A DNA stretch of 32,151 bases from Saprospiraceae bacterium. GTDB lineage: Bacteria; Bacteroidota; Bacteroidia; Chitinophagales; Saprospiraceae. The position numbers and the translations under genes were made by a program. Below the pieces are notes generated by a model, which saw nothing but the letters and a program-made list of their open reading frames with translations, ran no database searches and had not been told where the DNA came from. The stretch lies in contig JAHQWA010000362.1 of NCBI GenBank assembly GCA_019634045.1, positions 1-32,151 on the forward strand, given 5' to 3'. Positions 17,268 through 24,775 of this stretch are shown one piece after another. Every line of letters starts with the position of its first letter. Positions within the stretch are counted from its first letter, which is position 1.

Positions 17268-20159
17268 CTATTCTATCTTCATGGCTTTTGGTCCGATATA
17301 GGACTGTTGCAGCCCGCCCGTATCAATGATGATCTTTTGAATGATCATGCCCGGATCGACCGCATAGATTTTCAGGGTGTGCTTTCCTGGTTTATATAGT
17401 TTGAAAGTTGACCTATTGATGGCGCTATTTCGAATGACGTTGCTTGCCCATTCTCGTGAATATTCCTTTACATCGTTAGATTGAACATTAGCTTCCAGAT
17501 CATCTACCTGAACGCGATAAGCCGTACCATGCTTTCGGTCTTTGGCAAACAAAGGTAGCATGTAGGTATGGATGGTTATTTCTCCCGCCTTGGCGACGTG
17601 GAAGTCGTAGGCTACAAATGAGTCTTCACCGGCATCGTACTTAGCGGATCCCAGTTGCAAGGACGTATTGCTATACCCTAGACCGGGGATTGTTTGGAAC
17701 TTTATCGCGCCATTCTCTTTCTTCCTATGAAAGTCGGAAGGGACAATACTGATGACACCATTGTACTCGCGGTAGAGTTTGGCCCGATCTTTCTTCGGAG
17801 CCTTGGCCTTTACAATAATGCGCTTCGTAGTTTCCCGGTCGGAGAGTTCAATGCTACCTTCTGCCCTAGATTTCGAAGGAAACGTAGCCCAATCAATGGT
17901 CACCTGGATTCGCTCTTGAGTGGCGGTCTTGCCTTCTTGCTTATCTAGTTTTATCCAGCTATCGGAAGCTTTGGCCTTCCATTCGAGCGCTTGCTTACTT
18001 TTATTGTAGACCTCGAAGAAATGAGATTCATTAAAGTCACGGTTGAAAGCCGGGAGTTCCAATGCTTGCTTCACCTCGCCTGGTTGTCCCTCCACAAATA
18101 GCCCCATTTCAGCACTATTGGTCAATTCAATCTGTTCCGTAGGGGGTAAATGAGGAGAAGGTAAAAAGCCAGGAGCAGTCATCATACCTTGCCATTTACC
18201 ATTTAGTAAACTATTGTATCGAGCCGTAATTTCGGCCAGGCTGTCTTGATAAGATTCGACTTCCTCCACTAGTTTATTTGCACTTGCGCGGCCCTGTCTG
18301 GCATACCATCTATTCTTTTGGGCTACTAATAACTTGTGATTGTAAAGCGATGCTCCCTTCACTGGATAATACACCAATTCGAAGAAAGAGGCTTTGAGGG
18401 ATGATGGAAGTTCTGCCAAGATTTCTTCGGCCATACTTGCAATTTGACTATACTCTTGTAACCTCGTTTCGGCCTCCTTGTAATGAACAAAGGATAATTC
18501 TGTATCTTTTATCTTGGGATGACGAAAGATGCTATTCCACGCCCAGTCCCAGGTCATGTATTCCGGCTTTCGGGTAAATCCGTGATAGTAATAGCGATCG
18601 AAGATATAGGCCAGGTTTTCTTTGTATTGCTCCCCAAATATGGAGGCTAGTTCATTAATTTGATAGTGGTTAATATTCTCAAAGTTGAATGCTTCAAAAT
18701 CCCAAGCCATATCCAAAAACAGTTGCATTCCCATTTCGCCCGGCTTGATGTCTCCCACGTTAACCAACCAGTAGGTGTCAGCGCCGAGCGTATAGGCTTT
18801 TTTCATTTCGGCATACATTAAGGCCGGCGGGGTGGTATTGAGCCACAGATAATCATTGGGCCATCCTAGATAAGAAATGTGGTAGTATACACCCGTTCCC
18901 CCAGATCGTTGCTGTTCTATCTTATTGCTTAGTTTTTTAATGTAGCCATAATTGTCATCTGGCCAAACGATGGTAATATCTTCCGGCAATTTCATGCCTC
19001 CCTCGTAGATATCTAAGACCTCCTTATAAGGCACAAAGATCTGTGGGATATCAGTAGCAGGTTTTTGAATATGCTTTTCCAATAGGTTTCTCTCTTCGCC
19101 TATTACTTCTTCCAACACCCCAGCCTTGGTAAATCCTTCTGGTACATCTCGCATGCCGGTATCGTGGATGCCGCGCATTCCCACCGTGTACACGTTTTCA
19201 TATGCGGCGGCTTCCGCCACTCTTTTGTCGAGCACATCCAACACCCCATCTTTGTTCTCTACATAGTCCCAGTTACCATTAACTAACTGTTGCCACTCGG
19301 TGGTGTTGTTATACAACAATGGTTCCGCATGGCTGCTAGTCATCATGATGCCGAACTTATCGGCTACTACTTTATTTTCTGGGTACTTAAAGAAAGCGCC
19401 GGTACACTCGTGCATAGCAGCTGCTACCATATTCCCTTTCAGTCGCAATACCAATTCAAAGACTTTTTCATAGGTACGGGGGCCAATATCTTTGATGGAA
19501 GGGTCCATTTGCTTGGCTGCCCAGGGCTGTAGGCCCCAATCTTCATCATTCAGGAAGATCCCACGAAACTTGATGGAAGGGGGCTTTGAAACGTAAGCGA
19601 TTCTAGGAAGGTATAGCTCTTTCTTCTTCTCGACAGGTACATCAGCCCAATAATACCAGGGGGAAACACCGATGGATTCCGAAAGCGTAAAAACGCCATA
19701 GGCCGCACCTCTCCGGTCGCTTCCCGCTATGACTAAGGCCTGTTTTATTCCCTCAAAGGGATTATCCAAGGTTTGGACAGCAAATCGTTCCCATTCATCC
19801 TTAATGCTTGATATCTCCAACTTTCCTTCTGCAATCAATTGATCTATCCATCGGTTCTTGCCAATTGTCCCAATGATGATTACAGGACTATTTGACTTCT
19901 TACTAGCTGAATTCACTTTTGGACTTCTTCCGGTGACCCTGGCAATATCTGCGGCCAACAAATCAGCCACTTCATGTACGACCTGATAGTCTTCTCGATC
20001 AATAAGAATTTCCGTCGTTTGTTTGGTATCAACTAAAGTGAAATAACCCTTTTCCTCTGGGACTTGACTACTTATCTGTAATTGCACCTCACCCATTTTG
20101 GGTAACAATAGGAGGGTAAAAGCAAAGGTAAGGCTGATGGACCAATGGAAGCGTCTCAT
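17268..20159 (-). CDS. GH115 xylan alpha-1,2-(4-O-methyl)glucuronidase-like protein
   Basis: The 963-residue protein has an N-terminal signal peptide, probably cleaved within the first 30 residues. It follows the GH115 plan: an N-terminal domain (EILIDREDYQVVHEVADLLA), the TIM-barrel signature FRGIFLNDEDWGLQPWAAKQ, RLKGNMVAAAMHECTGAFFKYP, GIMMTSSHAEPL, IVWPDDNYGYIKKL and YYHISYLGWPNDYLWLNT. A helical insert follows, then a C-terminal beta domain (about 690-960). Known GH115 enzymes remove glucuronic or 4-O-methylglucuronic acid from the O2 of xylose in long xylan chains. Length is full and no lesion is seen. It is transcribed alone on the minus strand, away from the FG-GAP gene. A LacI-type operator lies 70-91 bases before its start, so induction with the SusCD set is likely. 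Its stop lies close to the dioxygenase remnant. Confidence 0.92.
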   Translation of the reverse strand: MRRFHWSISLTFAFTLLLLPKMGEVQLQISSQVPEEKGYFTLVDTKQTTEILIDREDYQVVHEVADLLAADIARVTGRSPKVNSASKKSNSPVIIIGTIGKNRWIDQLIAEGKLEISSIKDEWERFAVQTLDNPFEGIKQALVIAGSDRRGAAYGVFTLSESIGVSPWYYWADVPVEKKKELYLPRIAYVSKPPSIKFRGIFLNDEDWGLQPWAAKQMDPSIKDIGPRTYEKVFELVLRLKGNMVAAAMHECTGAFFKYPENKVVADKFGIMMTSSHAEPLLYNNTTEWQQLVNGNWDYVENKDGVLDVLDKRVAEAAAYENVYTVGMRGIHDTGMRDVPEGFTKAGVLEEVIGEERNLLEKHIQKPATDIPQIFVPYKEVLDIYEGGMKLPEDITIVWPDDNYGYIKKLSNKIEQQRSGGTGVYYHISYLGWPNDYLWLNTTPPALMYAEMKKAYTLGADTYWLVNVGDIKPGEMGMQLFLDMAWDFEAFNFENINHYQINELASIFGEQYKENLAYIFDRYYYHGFTRKPEYMTWDWAWNSIFRHPKIKDTELSFVHYKEAETRLQEYSQIASMAEEILAELPSSLKASFFELVYYPVKGASLYNHKLLVAQKNRWYARQGRASANKLVEEVESYQDSLAEITARYNSLLNGKWQGMMTAPGFLPSPHLPPTEQIELTNSAEMGLFVEGQPGEVKQALELPAFNRDFNESHFFEVYNKSKQALEWKAKASDSWIKLDKQEGKTATQERIQVTIDWATFPSKSRAEGSIELSDRETTKRIIVKAKAPKKDRAKLYREYNGVISIVPSDFHRKKENGAIKFQTIPGLGYSNTSLQLGSAKYDAGEDSFVAYDFHVAKAGEITIHTYMLPLFAKDRKHGTAYRVQVDDLEANVQSNDVKEYSREWASNVIRNSAINRSTFKLYKPGKHTLKIYAVDPGMIIQKIIIDTGGLQQSYIGPKAMKIE

Positions 20160-20228
20160 ATTCTTGTTTTGTCAGTTTTTCTTTCGGTTTTCACCATTTA
20201 TCATTTCTCTAAGAAGAAAAAATATGGA

Positions 20229-20250
20229 TTTACGAAATCGATTGCGTAAA
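20229..20250. promoter_or_regulatory. LacI-type operator 1 (GH115 / small-remnant divergent region)
   Basis: TTTACGAAATCGATTGCGTAAA is a 22-base palindrome with a single mismatched position and a central CG, the form expected for LacI-family operators. It lies 70 bases before the GH115 ATG on one side and 119 before the ATG at 20370 on the other, so it could control both directions. Its core AATCGATTGCG is shared with three sites before susC. The regulator gene is not in this window. Confidence 0.75.
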
Positions 20251-20257
20251 ATAATTC

Positions 20258-20265
20258 TATTTTTG
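20258..20265 (+). promoter_or_regulatory. Bacteroidota-type -7 box, plus strand
   Basis: TATTTTTG matches TAnnTTTG, 8 bases after operator 1. The only nearby TTG (20242-20244, inside the operator) is 13 bases upstream, shorter than the usual 19-21. It would drive the small remnant and perhaps the FG-GAP gene, with operator 1 overlapping its upstream element. Confidence 0.45.
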
Positions 20266-20369
20266 TAAAAGCATAAACAAATTGTCAAAAAACAGTGGTA
20301 ACACTCAGCTGGCCGGTCTAGTCCTAACTGAGCTCGATAGGGTGAGGCTTGCTTCAACAGAATTGTGAT

Positions 20370-20676
20370 ATGAAGTTTTTTCAGAACCTGGTCTTATTGA
20401 TTCTCCTGTTTGGAACTGGAGCCCTGCCCATTTACGGCCAACCCTTGGCCAAGTGGATGGATGTAAGATTGGATGCTTGTGAAAAAGCAGGTATAGATGT
20501 GTACCCTTTCACAGACTTCATTATTTTTCCGAAATCGGTCTGGCATAAATATGGCTTTCAGGAATAAAGTTGAAGGAAGTATTGGGGAGTTGGCCCAGCG
20601 CATAAGACAAATTCTTAAAGAACATAACGAAAGACCAGGTATTGCGAGTGACCTTATCAATTGCATTTATCCGTAG
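20370..20676 (+). pseudogene. Small secreted-protein remnant, frameshifted, not recognised
   Basis: The ATG at 20370 (better than the track's 20349) gives a signal peptide MKFFQNLVLLILLFGTGALP...YGQ, then PLAKWMDVRLDACEKAGIDV and FTDFIIFPKSVWHKYGFQE with a stop at 20565-20567. In the +1 frame, overlapping from 20551, the reading continues KVEGSIGELAQRIRQILKEH and NERPGIASDLINCIYP, to TAG at 20674-20676. Both halves look protein-like, suggesting one short gene of about 100 codons with a single-base frame change, or a larger protein reduced to signal peptide plus tail. I do not recognise the family. It sits between operator 1 and the FG-GAP lipoprotein gene, which starts 31 bases later, so it may serve as its leader. 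Two separate tiny ORFs are the alternative. Confidence 0.45.
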
Positions 20677-20707
20677 GGCCTCAAGACCCTAGACAACTTT
20701 TTACAAG

Positions 20708-23700
20708 ATGATCAAAATTTTATTAACAAGCTTGAGTAGACCTCTAGCTATTGGCTTGCTACTACTTGCACTTGGATGTAAAAATGAGGCAAGTCTTGAT
20801 CAAGCAGAGCGAAACAAATCCACGCTCGCTTTCGAGTTAAAGCCCGGTAAGGAAACGGGCATTAATTTCAATAATCACGTAGAGGAAAGATATGAGACTT
20901 TCTTCGACAAATATGCATACATCTACACTGGGGGAGGGGTAGCGGTGGGAGATATCAATAATGATGGCCTCCAAGATGTCTACTTCACCGGAAATGAGGT
21001 AAGCGATAAACTCTACCTCAATCGCGGAAACTTCCAATTTGAAGATATAACCGACAGTGCGATTACAGCTGGACAGGACGGCTGGCACAACGGCGTCACG
21101 ATTCTAGACATCAATGCTGATGGGTTAAATGACATCTATGTCTGTAGAGGAGGCTGGAAGGAAACGCCGGATCAGCGCAAAAATCTACTATACATCAATT
21201 CCGGGGACGCCACATTTGTAGAAAGTGCTGAGGAATACGGTTTGGCAGATGAAGGTTATAGCATGCAAGCCTTGTTCCTAGATATTGACAACGATAATGA
21301 TCTGGATCTATACCTGACCAACCGCCCCGATGAATATTACCTACCCTTATCGGTCATGAAGGAGCGTGCTGCAAGTGGGCCAGATTGCTGCAGCGACCGT
21401 TTATATCGCAATGACGATGGCAAATTCGTAGATATCAGTCGTGTCGCTGGAATTGTAAACTACGGCTATTCCCTAGGCCTTGCGGCTGCCGATTTTAATA
21501 ATGATGGCCTAATCGATGTCTATGTGAGCAATGATTTTGCCACAGTAGACCACATGTATATCAATCAAGGAGACGGGACCTTTGTAGATAAACTGCAAGC
21601 GGCGACCAATCATATTTCCCTCTTCTCCATGGGTACCGATGTTGGGGATATCAATAATGATGGCTTGGAAGACATTATTGTCATGGAAATGCGTCCAGAG
21701 GATTATGTCCGATCCAAAGTCTCTATGCCTCCCATGAATATCGAAGGTTTTCATGCTATTGTAGATGCTGGCATGCATAAGCAGTATATGCACAACATGC
21801 TACATCTCAATCAGGGGAAAGGTCTTTTCAGCGAGGTGTCACAGATCGCAGGTATCGCCAAGACGGACTGGAGTTGGTCTGGTCTATTTGGAGATTTTGA
21901 TAAGGATGGGTATCGAGATCTATATGTGACTAATGGCATGCGAAGAGATCTTTTTGATGGGGATGCCCGCCGGAGACTCTCCAACTATGTGGAAGAAAAT
22001 CGGACTGCCTTTCAAGACACCGCAATTCTATTTGGAACTGGCTTCCAAGGGATTCTAGAGAATTACAAACCCTTGAAGTTAAAGAACTATTTGTTTCAAG
22101 GGCATGGTGATGTCTCCTTTACCAAAGCAAATGGAGGCTCTAGTACCAGCATACCCAGTTTTTCCCATGGTTCGGCGCTAGCAGATTTTGACAACGATGG
22201 GGATCTAGATATTGTGGTCAATAATATGGAAGATCAAGCTTTCTTGCTTGAAAATACATCTACAACTACTAATGCTTGGACAAAAGTCAAGTTGGAAGGA
22301 CCACAAAATAATGCCCATGGAATAGGTGCGAAGGTGTGGGCTCATAGCGATGGCCAGACTCAATTCTTCCAGCAGAAGATCATCAGAGGGTATCTCTCTT
22401 CCTGTGATCCCCATATCTTTTTTGGTTTGGGTGAAAATACCAGCTTAGACAGTCTTGTTGTACAATGGCCAGATGGCAAAAAAAGCATCTTGACTGATCA
22501 GCCTATCAATGAACGGGTCATCATAAAATACAAGGATGATCTGCCCATCGCGGAGGCTCAGCCAACTCAAAACAAACTATTTGCTGAAGGGAAGGCTTAT
22601 CTAGACCCACCTCATGTCGATGTAGAAAATGAAGTCTTTGAGTATGGCAAGCAGGTATTACTACCACATAGCTTTGCGACCGCCGGCCCCAAAATGTCAT
22701 CTGCCGACTTGAACGGTGATGGGGTAGAGGACTTTTACGTGGGTGGAAGCAGGAGTGAAGCAGGAAGCCTTTACCTGTCCTCAGGTGATAAATGGCTCAA
22801 AAGCGATCAAAAGGCCTTCTATTTGGATCGAATTTTTGAAGATATGGGATCGGTCTTCCTAGATATTGATTTGGACGGTGATCAGGATCTTTATGTCGTC
22901 AGTGGAGGGAGTGAGAGTGCCGGGGGCGAGCTGGTCTATCAAGATCGATTATATGAAAACCAAGCGGGAATATTTGTGAAATCAAATCTTCCACAAATTA
23001 GAGCCAATGGCTCTCAAGTTCTTAAGTATGACTTTGATCAGGATGGGGACCTGGATCTTTTTGTGACAGGCTTTGTACGTCCCAATGAGTATCCATTAGG
23101 GGATGCTTCCTTCTTTCTGGAGAATCAAGACGGCAACTTATCGCCCGTAAATTGGTATGGAGAACTGTTGTTTGACCTGGGGATCATATATGATGCAACC
23201 GTAGCGCAATTGGATGAAGATGCAGAGATGGAGTTAGTGCTAGTAGGAGAGTGGATGCCGATTACGATTCTAGATTGGACAGGTCAAGGATTTGAAAATA
23301 AAACGGAGATCTTTGGCTTGGAAAATACCGTTGGCTGGTGGACTAGCATTGAAAAAGCCGACCTAGACAAAGATGGTAAGGAGGACCTGATCGTCGGAAA
23401 TCTGGGAGAAAACTACAAGTTTAGCGTCGATAATGCACATCAATTTGAGGTATTTGCGGATGACTTTGATCAGAATGGAACCTATGATGTATTCCTGGCT
23501 ACCAGCTCGGAGTATGGTCATAAACCTGTTCGTGGTCTGGAATGCTCTTCAGAGCAGATGCCACAAATTTCTCAAAAGTTTGAGTCCTTCGCCTCTTTTG
23601 CCAGTGCGGAGATAGATGATGTCATTGGGCCCGGTATATCGAAAGCAGAGCATCGGAAAATCGACCTCTTCTCTAGTATGGTACTCTACAACAATGGAGA

Positions 23701-24037
23701 TAAGAGTTTTGAAATGAAAAAACTTCCGAAGGAGTGCCAGTTGTCTGTAATCAATGCAGTGGTCGTTAAAGATTTGGATGAAGATGGTTGGTTAGATCTC
23801 ATTACAGCAGGCAATAGGTTTAATGTTGAGGTAGAAACTACCCCTTCCGATGCCTCCATGGGAGCTGTACTGATTAACAAGGGAGATAGAACCTGGGCTA
23901 CCATGAGACCGATGGAAAGCGGAATTTACCTCAAAGGGGATGTAAAAGACCTAATCTTTATCAACGACAATTTGATTACTACGGAAAATAGTGGTCCGGT
24001 GCGGATCTTTACCAAGAAACCCCAAGCAGCCTTATAG
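20708..24037 (+). CDS. FG-GAP/VCBS repeat lipoprotein with ASPIC/UnbV domain (CRTAC1-like)
   Basis: The 1109-residue protein has a lipoprotein signal with lipobox LALGC (Cys24). Calcium-binding FG-GAP/VCBS repeats follow in two sets. The first, about 75-510, includes DINNDGLQDVYFTGN, DINADGLNDIYVC, DIDNDNDLDLYLT, DFNNDGLIDVYVSND, DFDKDGYRDLYVTNG and DFDNDGDLDIVV. An ASPIC/UnbV-type domain follows at about 525-625 (GIGAKVWAHSDGQTQFFQQK, SLDSLVVQWPDGKKS). The second repeat set is at about 660-1060 (DLNGDGVEDFYVGGS, DIDLDGDQDLYVVSGG, DLDEDGWLDLITAGN). Two seven-bladed propellers on the cell surface are likely. Members often sit beside SusC/SusD in environmental Bacteroidota, and a glycan-binding or scaffolding role is inferred, not proven. 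No catalytic signature is seen. It precedes susC by 738 bases that contain three LacI-type sites, so it may be transcribed separately from susCD. Confidence 0.88.
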   Translation: MIKILLTSLSRPLAIGLLLLALGCKNEASLDQAERNKSTLAFELKPGKETGINFNNHVEERYETFFDKYAYIYTGGGVAVGDINNDGLQDVYFTGNEVSDKLYLNRGNFQFEDITDSAITAGQDGWHNGVTILDINADGLNDIYVCRGGWKETPDQRKNLLYINSGDATFVESAEEYGLADEGYSMQALFLDIDNDNDLDLYLTNRPDEYYLPLSVMKERAASGPDCCSDRLYRNDDGKFVDISRVAGIVNYGYSLGLAAADFNNDGLIDVYVSNDFATVDHMYINQGDGTFVDKLQAATNHISLFSMGTDVGDINNDGLEDIIVMEMRPEDYVRSKVSMPPMNIEGFHAIVDAGMHKQYMHNMLHLNQGKGLFSEVSQIAGIAKTDWSWSGLFGDFDKDGYRDLYVTNGMRRDLFDGDARRRLSNYVEENRTAFQDTAILFGTGFQGILENYKPLKLKNYLFQGHGDVSFTKANGGSSTSIPSFSHGSALADFDNDGDLDIVVNNMEDQAFLLENTSTTTNAWTKVKLEGPQNNAHGIGAKVWAHSDGQTQFFQQKIIRGYLSSCDPHIFFGLGENTSLDSLVVQWPDGKKSILTDQPINERVIIKYKDDLPIAEAQPTQNKLFAEGKAYLDPPHVDVENEVFEYGKQVLLPHSFATAGPKMSSADLNGDGVEDFYVGGSRSEAGSLYLSSGDKWLKSDQKAFYLDRIFEDMGSVFLDIDLDGDQDLYVVSGGSESAGGELVYQDRLYENQAGIFVKSNLPQIRANGSQVLKYDFDQDGDLDLFVTGFVRPNEYPLGDASFFLENQDGNLSPVNWYGELLFDLGIIYDATVAQLDEDAEMELVLVGEWMPITILDWTGQGFENKTEIFGLENTVGWWTSIEKADLDKDGKEDLIVGNLGENYKFSVDNAHQFEVFADDFDQNGTYDVFLATSSEYGHKPVRGLECSSEQMPQISQKFESFASFASAEIDDVIGPGISKAEHRKIDLFSSMVLYNNGDKSFEMKKLPKECQLSVINAVVVKDLDEDGWLDLITAGNRFNVEVETTPSDASMGAVLINKGDRTWATMRPMESGIYLKGDVKDLIFINDNLITTENSGPVRIFTKKPQAAL

Positions 24038-24144
24038 CATCAGAAGCTGTACAGGAAAGATCGTAATCCATTGATCTGCTGTCTTTGCTAGCAAGTTCAT
24101 CCGGATAAGTTTGCGTCTTATGGACTGTTGTTTTCGTAACATCA

Positions 24145-24158
24145 TGCAATCGATTGAC
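24145..24158. promoter_or_regulatory. LacI-type operator 2
   Basis: TGCAATCGATTGAC has the perfect 10-base palindromic core CAATCGATTG (24147-24156), 108 bases after the FG-GAP gene and about 630 before susC. It is the weakest of the four sites outside the core. It could be an auxiliary operator for DNA looping with sites 3 and 4. Confidence 0.6.
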
Positions 24159-24415
24159 TTGTTGCTTTATTAAACACTGATTATCAGGTTTTTAATGAAT
24201 AAAGATAGGCTTTTTAGATTTGAGGGCCCGATCCAAGCATAATAATCGCAAATCACTGAAATTAAGCCTTGGCCAGATTAGTCAGGTTCTTTGTACCTCG
24301 CTTGCCAAGCCCTATGTACACTAAATATCCCTTCGATAAAGTAGCTTGAATTTAGAATTAAATTTTAACCGATAACTCAGTATGGAATAATATTTTGCAA
24401 AACTTGTTTGAAATA

Positions 24416-24437
24416 TTTTCGCAATCGATTGTGTAAG
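24416..24437. promoter_or_regulatory. LacI-type operator 3, overlapping the susC -33 element
   Basis: TTTTCGCAATCGATTGTGTAAG shares CGCAATCGATTG with site 4 and closely matches site 1. Its right half contains the TTG taken as the -33 element of the susC promoter, so a bound regulator would directly compete with, or position, RNA polymerase. Confidence 0.72.
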
Positions 24438-24460
24438 TATTGATATGCATATTATATTTG
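24429..24460 (+). promoter_or_regulatory. Predicted susC promoter
   Basis: TTG at 24429-24431, a 21-base spacer, and TATATTTG at 24453-24460 fit the Bacteroidota TTTG / TAnnTTTG promoter form. The -33 part lies in operator 3. Transcription would start near 24467, giving a long leader. Confidence 0.6.
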
Positions 24461-24621
24461 TAATGGACAAAGTATAAATGCTATTCTGTTTTGTTTGATT
24501 TTAGGAAGGGAAGTGGACTATATCGCCTTGATGGAATTGCTAGATGACGATAAAATGAGCGAGAAATAGTTCATTTCCCTGACAGTTTTGACTATGCCAA
24601 GCCAATACTATAAATACTAAC

Positions 24622-24633
24622 GCAATCGATTGC
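24622..24633. promoter_or_regulatory. LacI-type operator 4, within the susC leader
   Basis: GCAATCGATTGC is a perfect 12-base palindrome about 155 bases downstream of the predicted susC start site and 143 before the ATG. Here a bound protein would act as a roadblock or looping partner, or would mark a second promoter that I could not identify. Confidence 0.72.
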
Positions 24634-24775
24634 TAATGCCATGAAGGCTATTTGACATCCAACACAAATTGCAATTAAACACTAGAGTTGGACTGATTAG
24701 TCTCTAGACTAAGTAATCAGCTAAGAATAAAGCGTCAATTCAAAACATCAACACAACTAAACAAAATTATGGTTT

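Larger units (their letters stand above)
24038..24775. promoter_or_regulatory. Long regulatory region upstream of susC
   Basis: The 738-base gap has no supported gene. It holds three LacI-type sites (24145, 24416 and 24622) and one well-placed promoter (-33 TTG at 24429-24431, -7 TATATTTG at 24453-24460). A start near 24467 would leave a leader of about 310 bases before susC. A stop-bounded frame reading LILGREVDYIALMELLDDDK near 24500-24567 lacks a start codon and is not called. Confidence 0.65.

Noticed and set aside
3410-18000. Stop-codon reassignment or recoding to explain several interrupted genes
   Set aside because: The three nonsense lesions use TAG, TGA and TAA, one each, while all intact genes end normally; ordinary mutation is simpler.
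24470-24567. Stop-bounded frame ending GREVDYIALMELLDDDKMSEK in the susC upstream region
   Set aside because: There is no start codon in a sensible position and it lies in the predicted leader; at most an old remnant.
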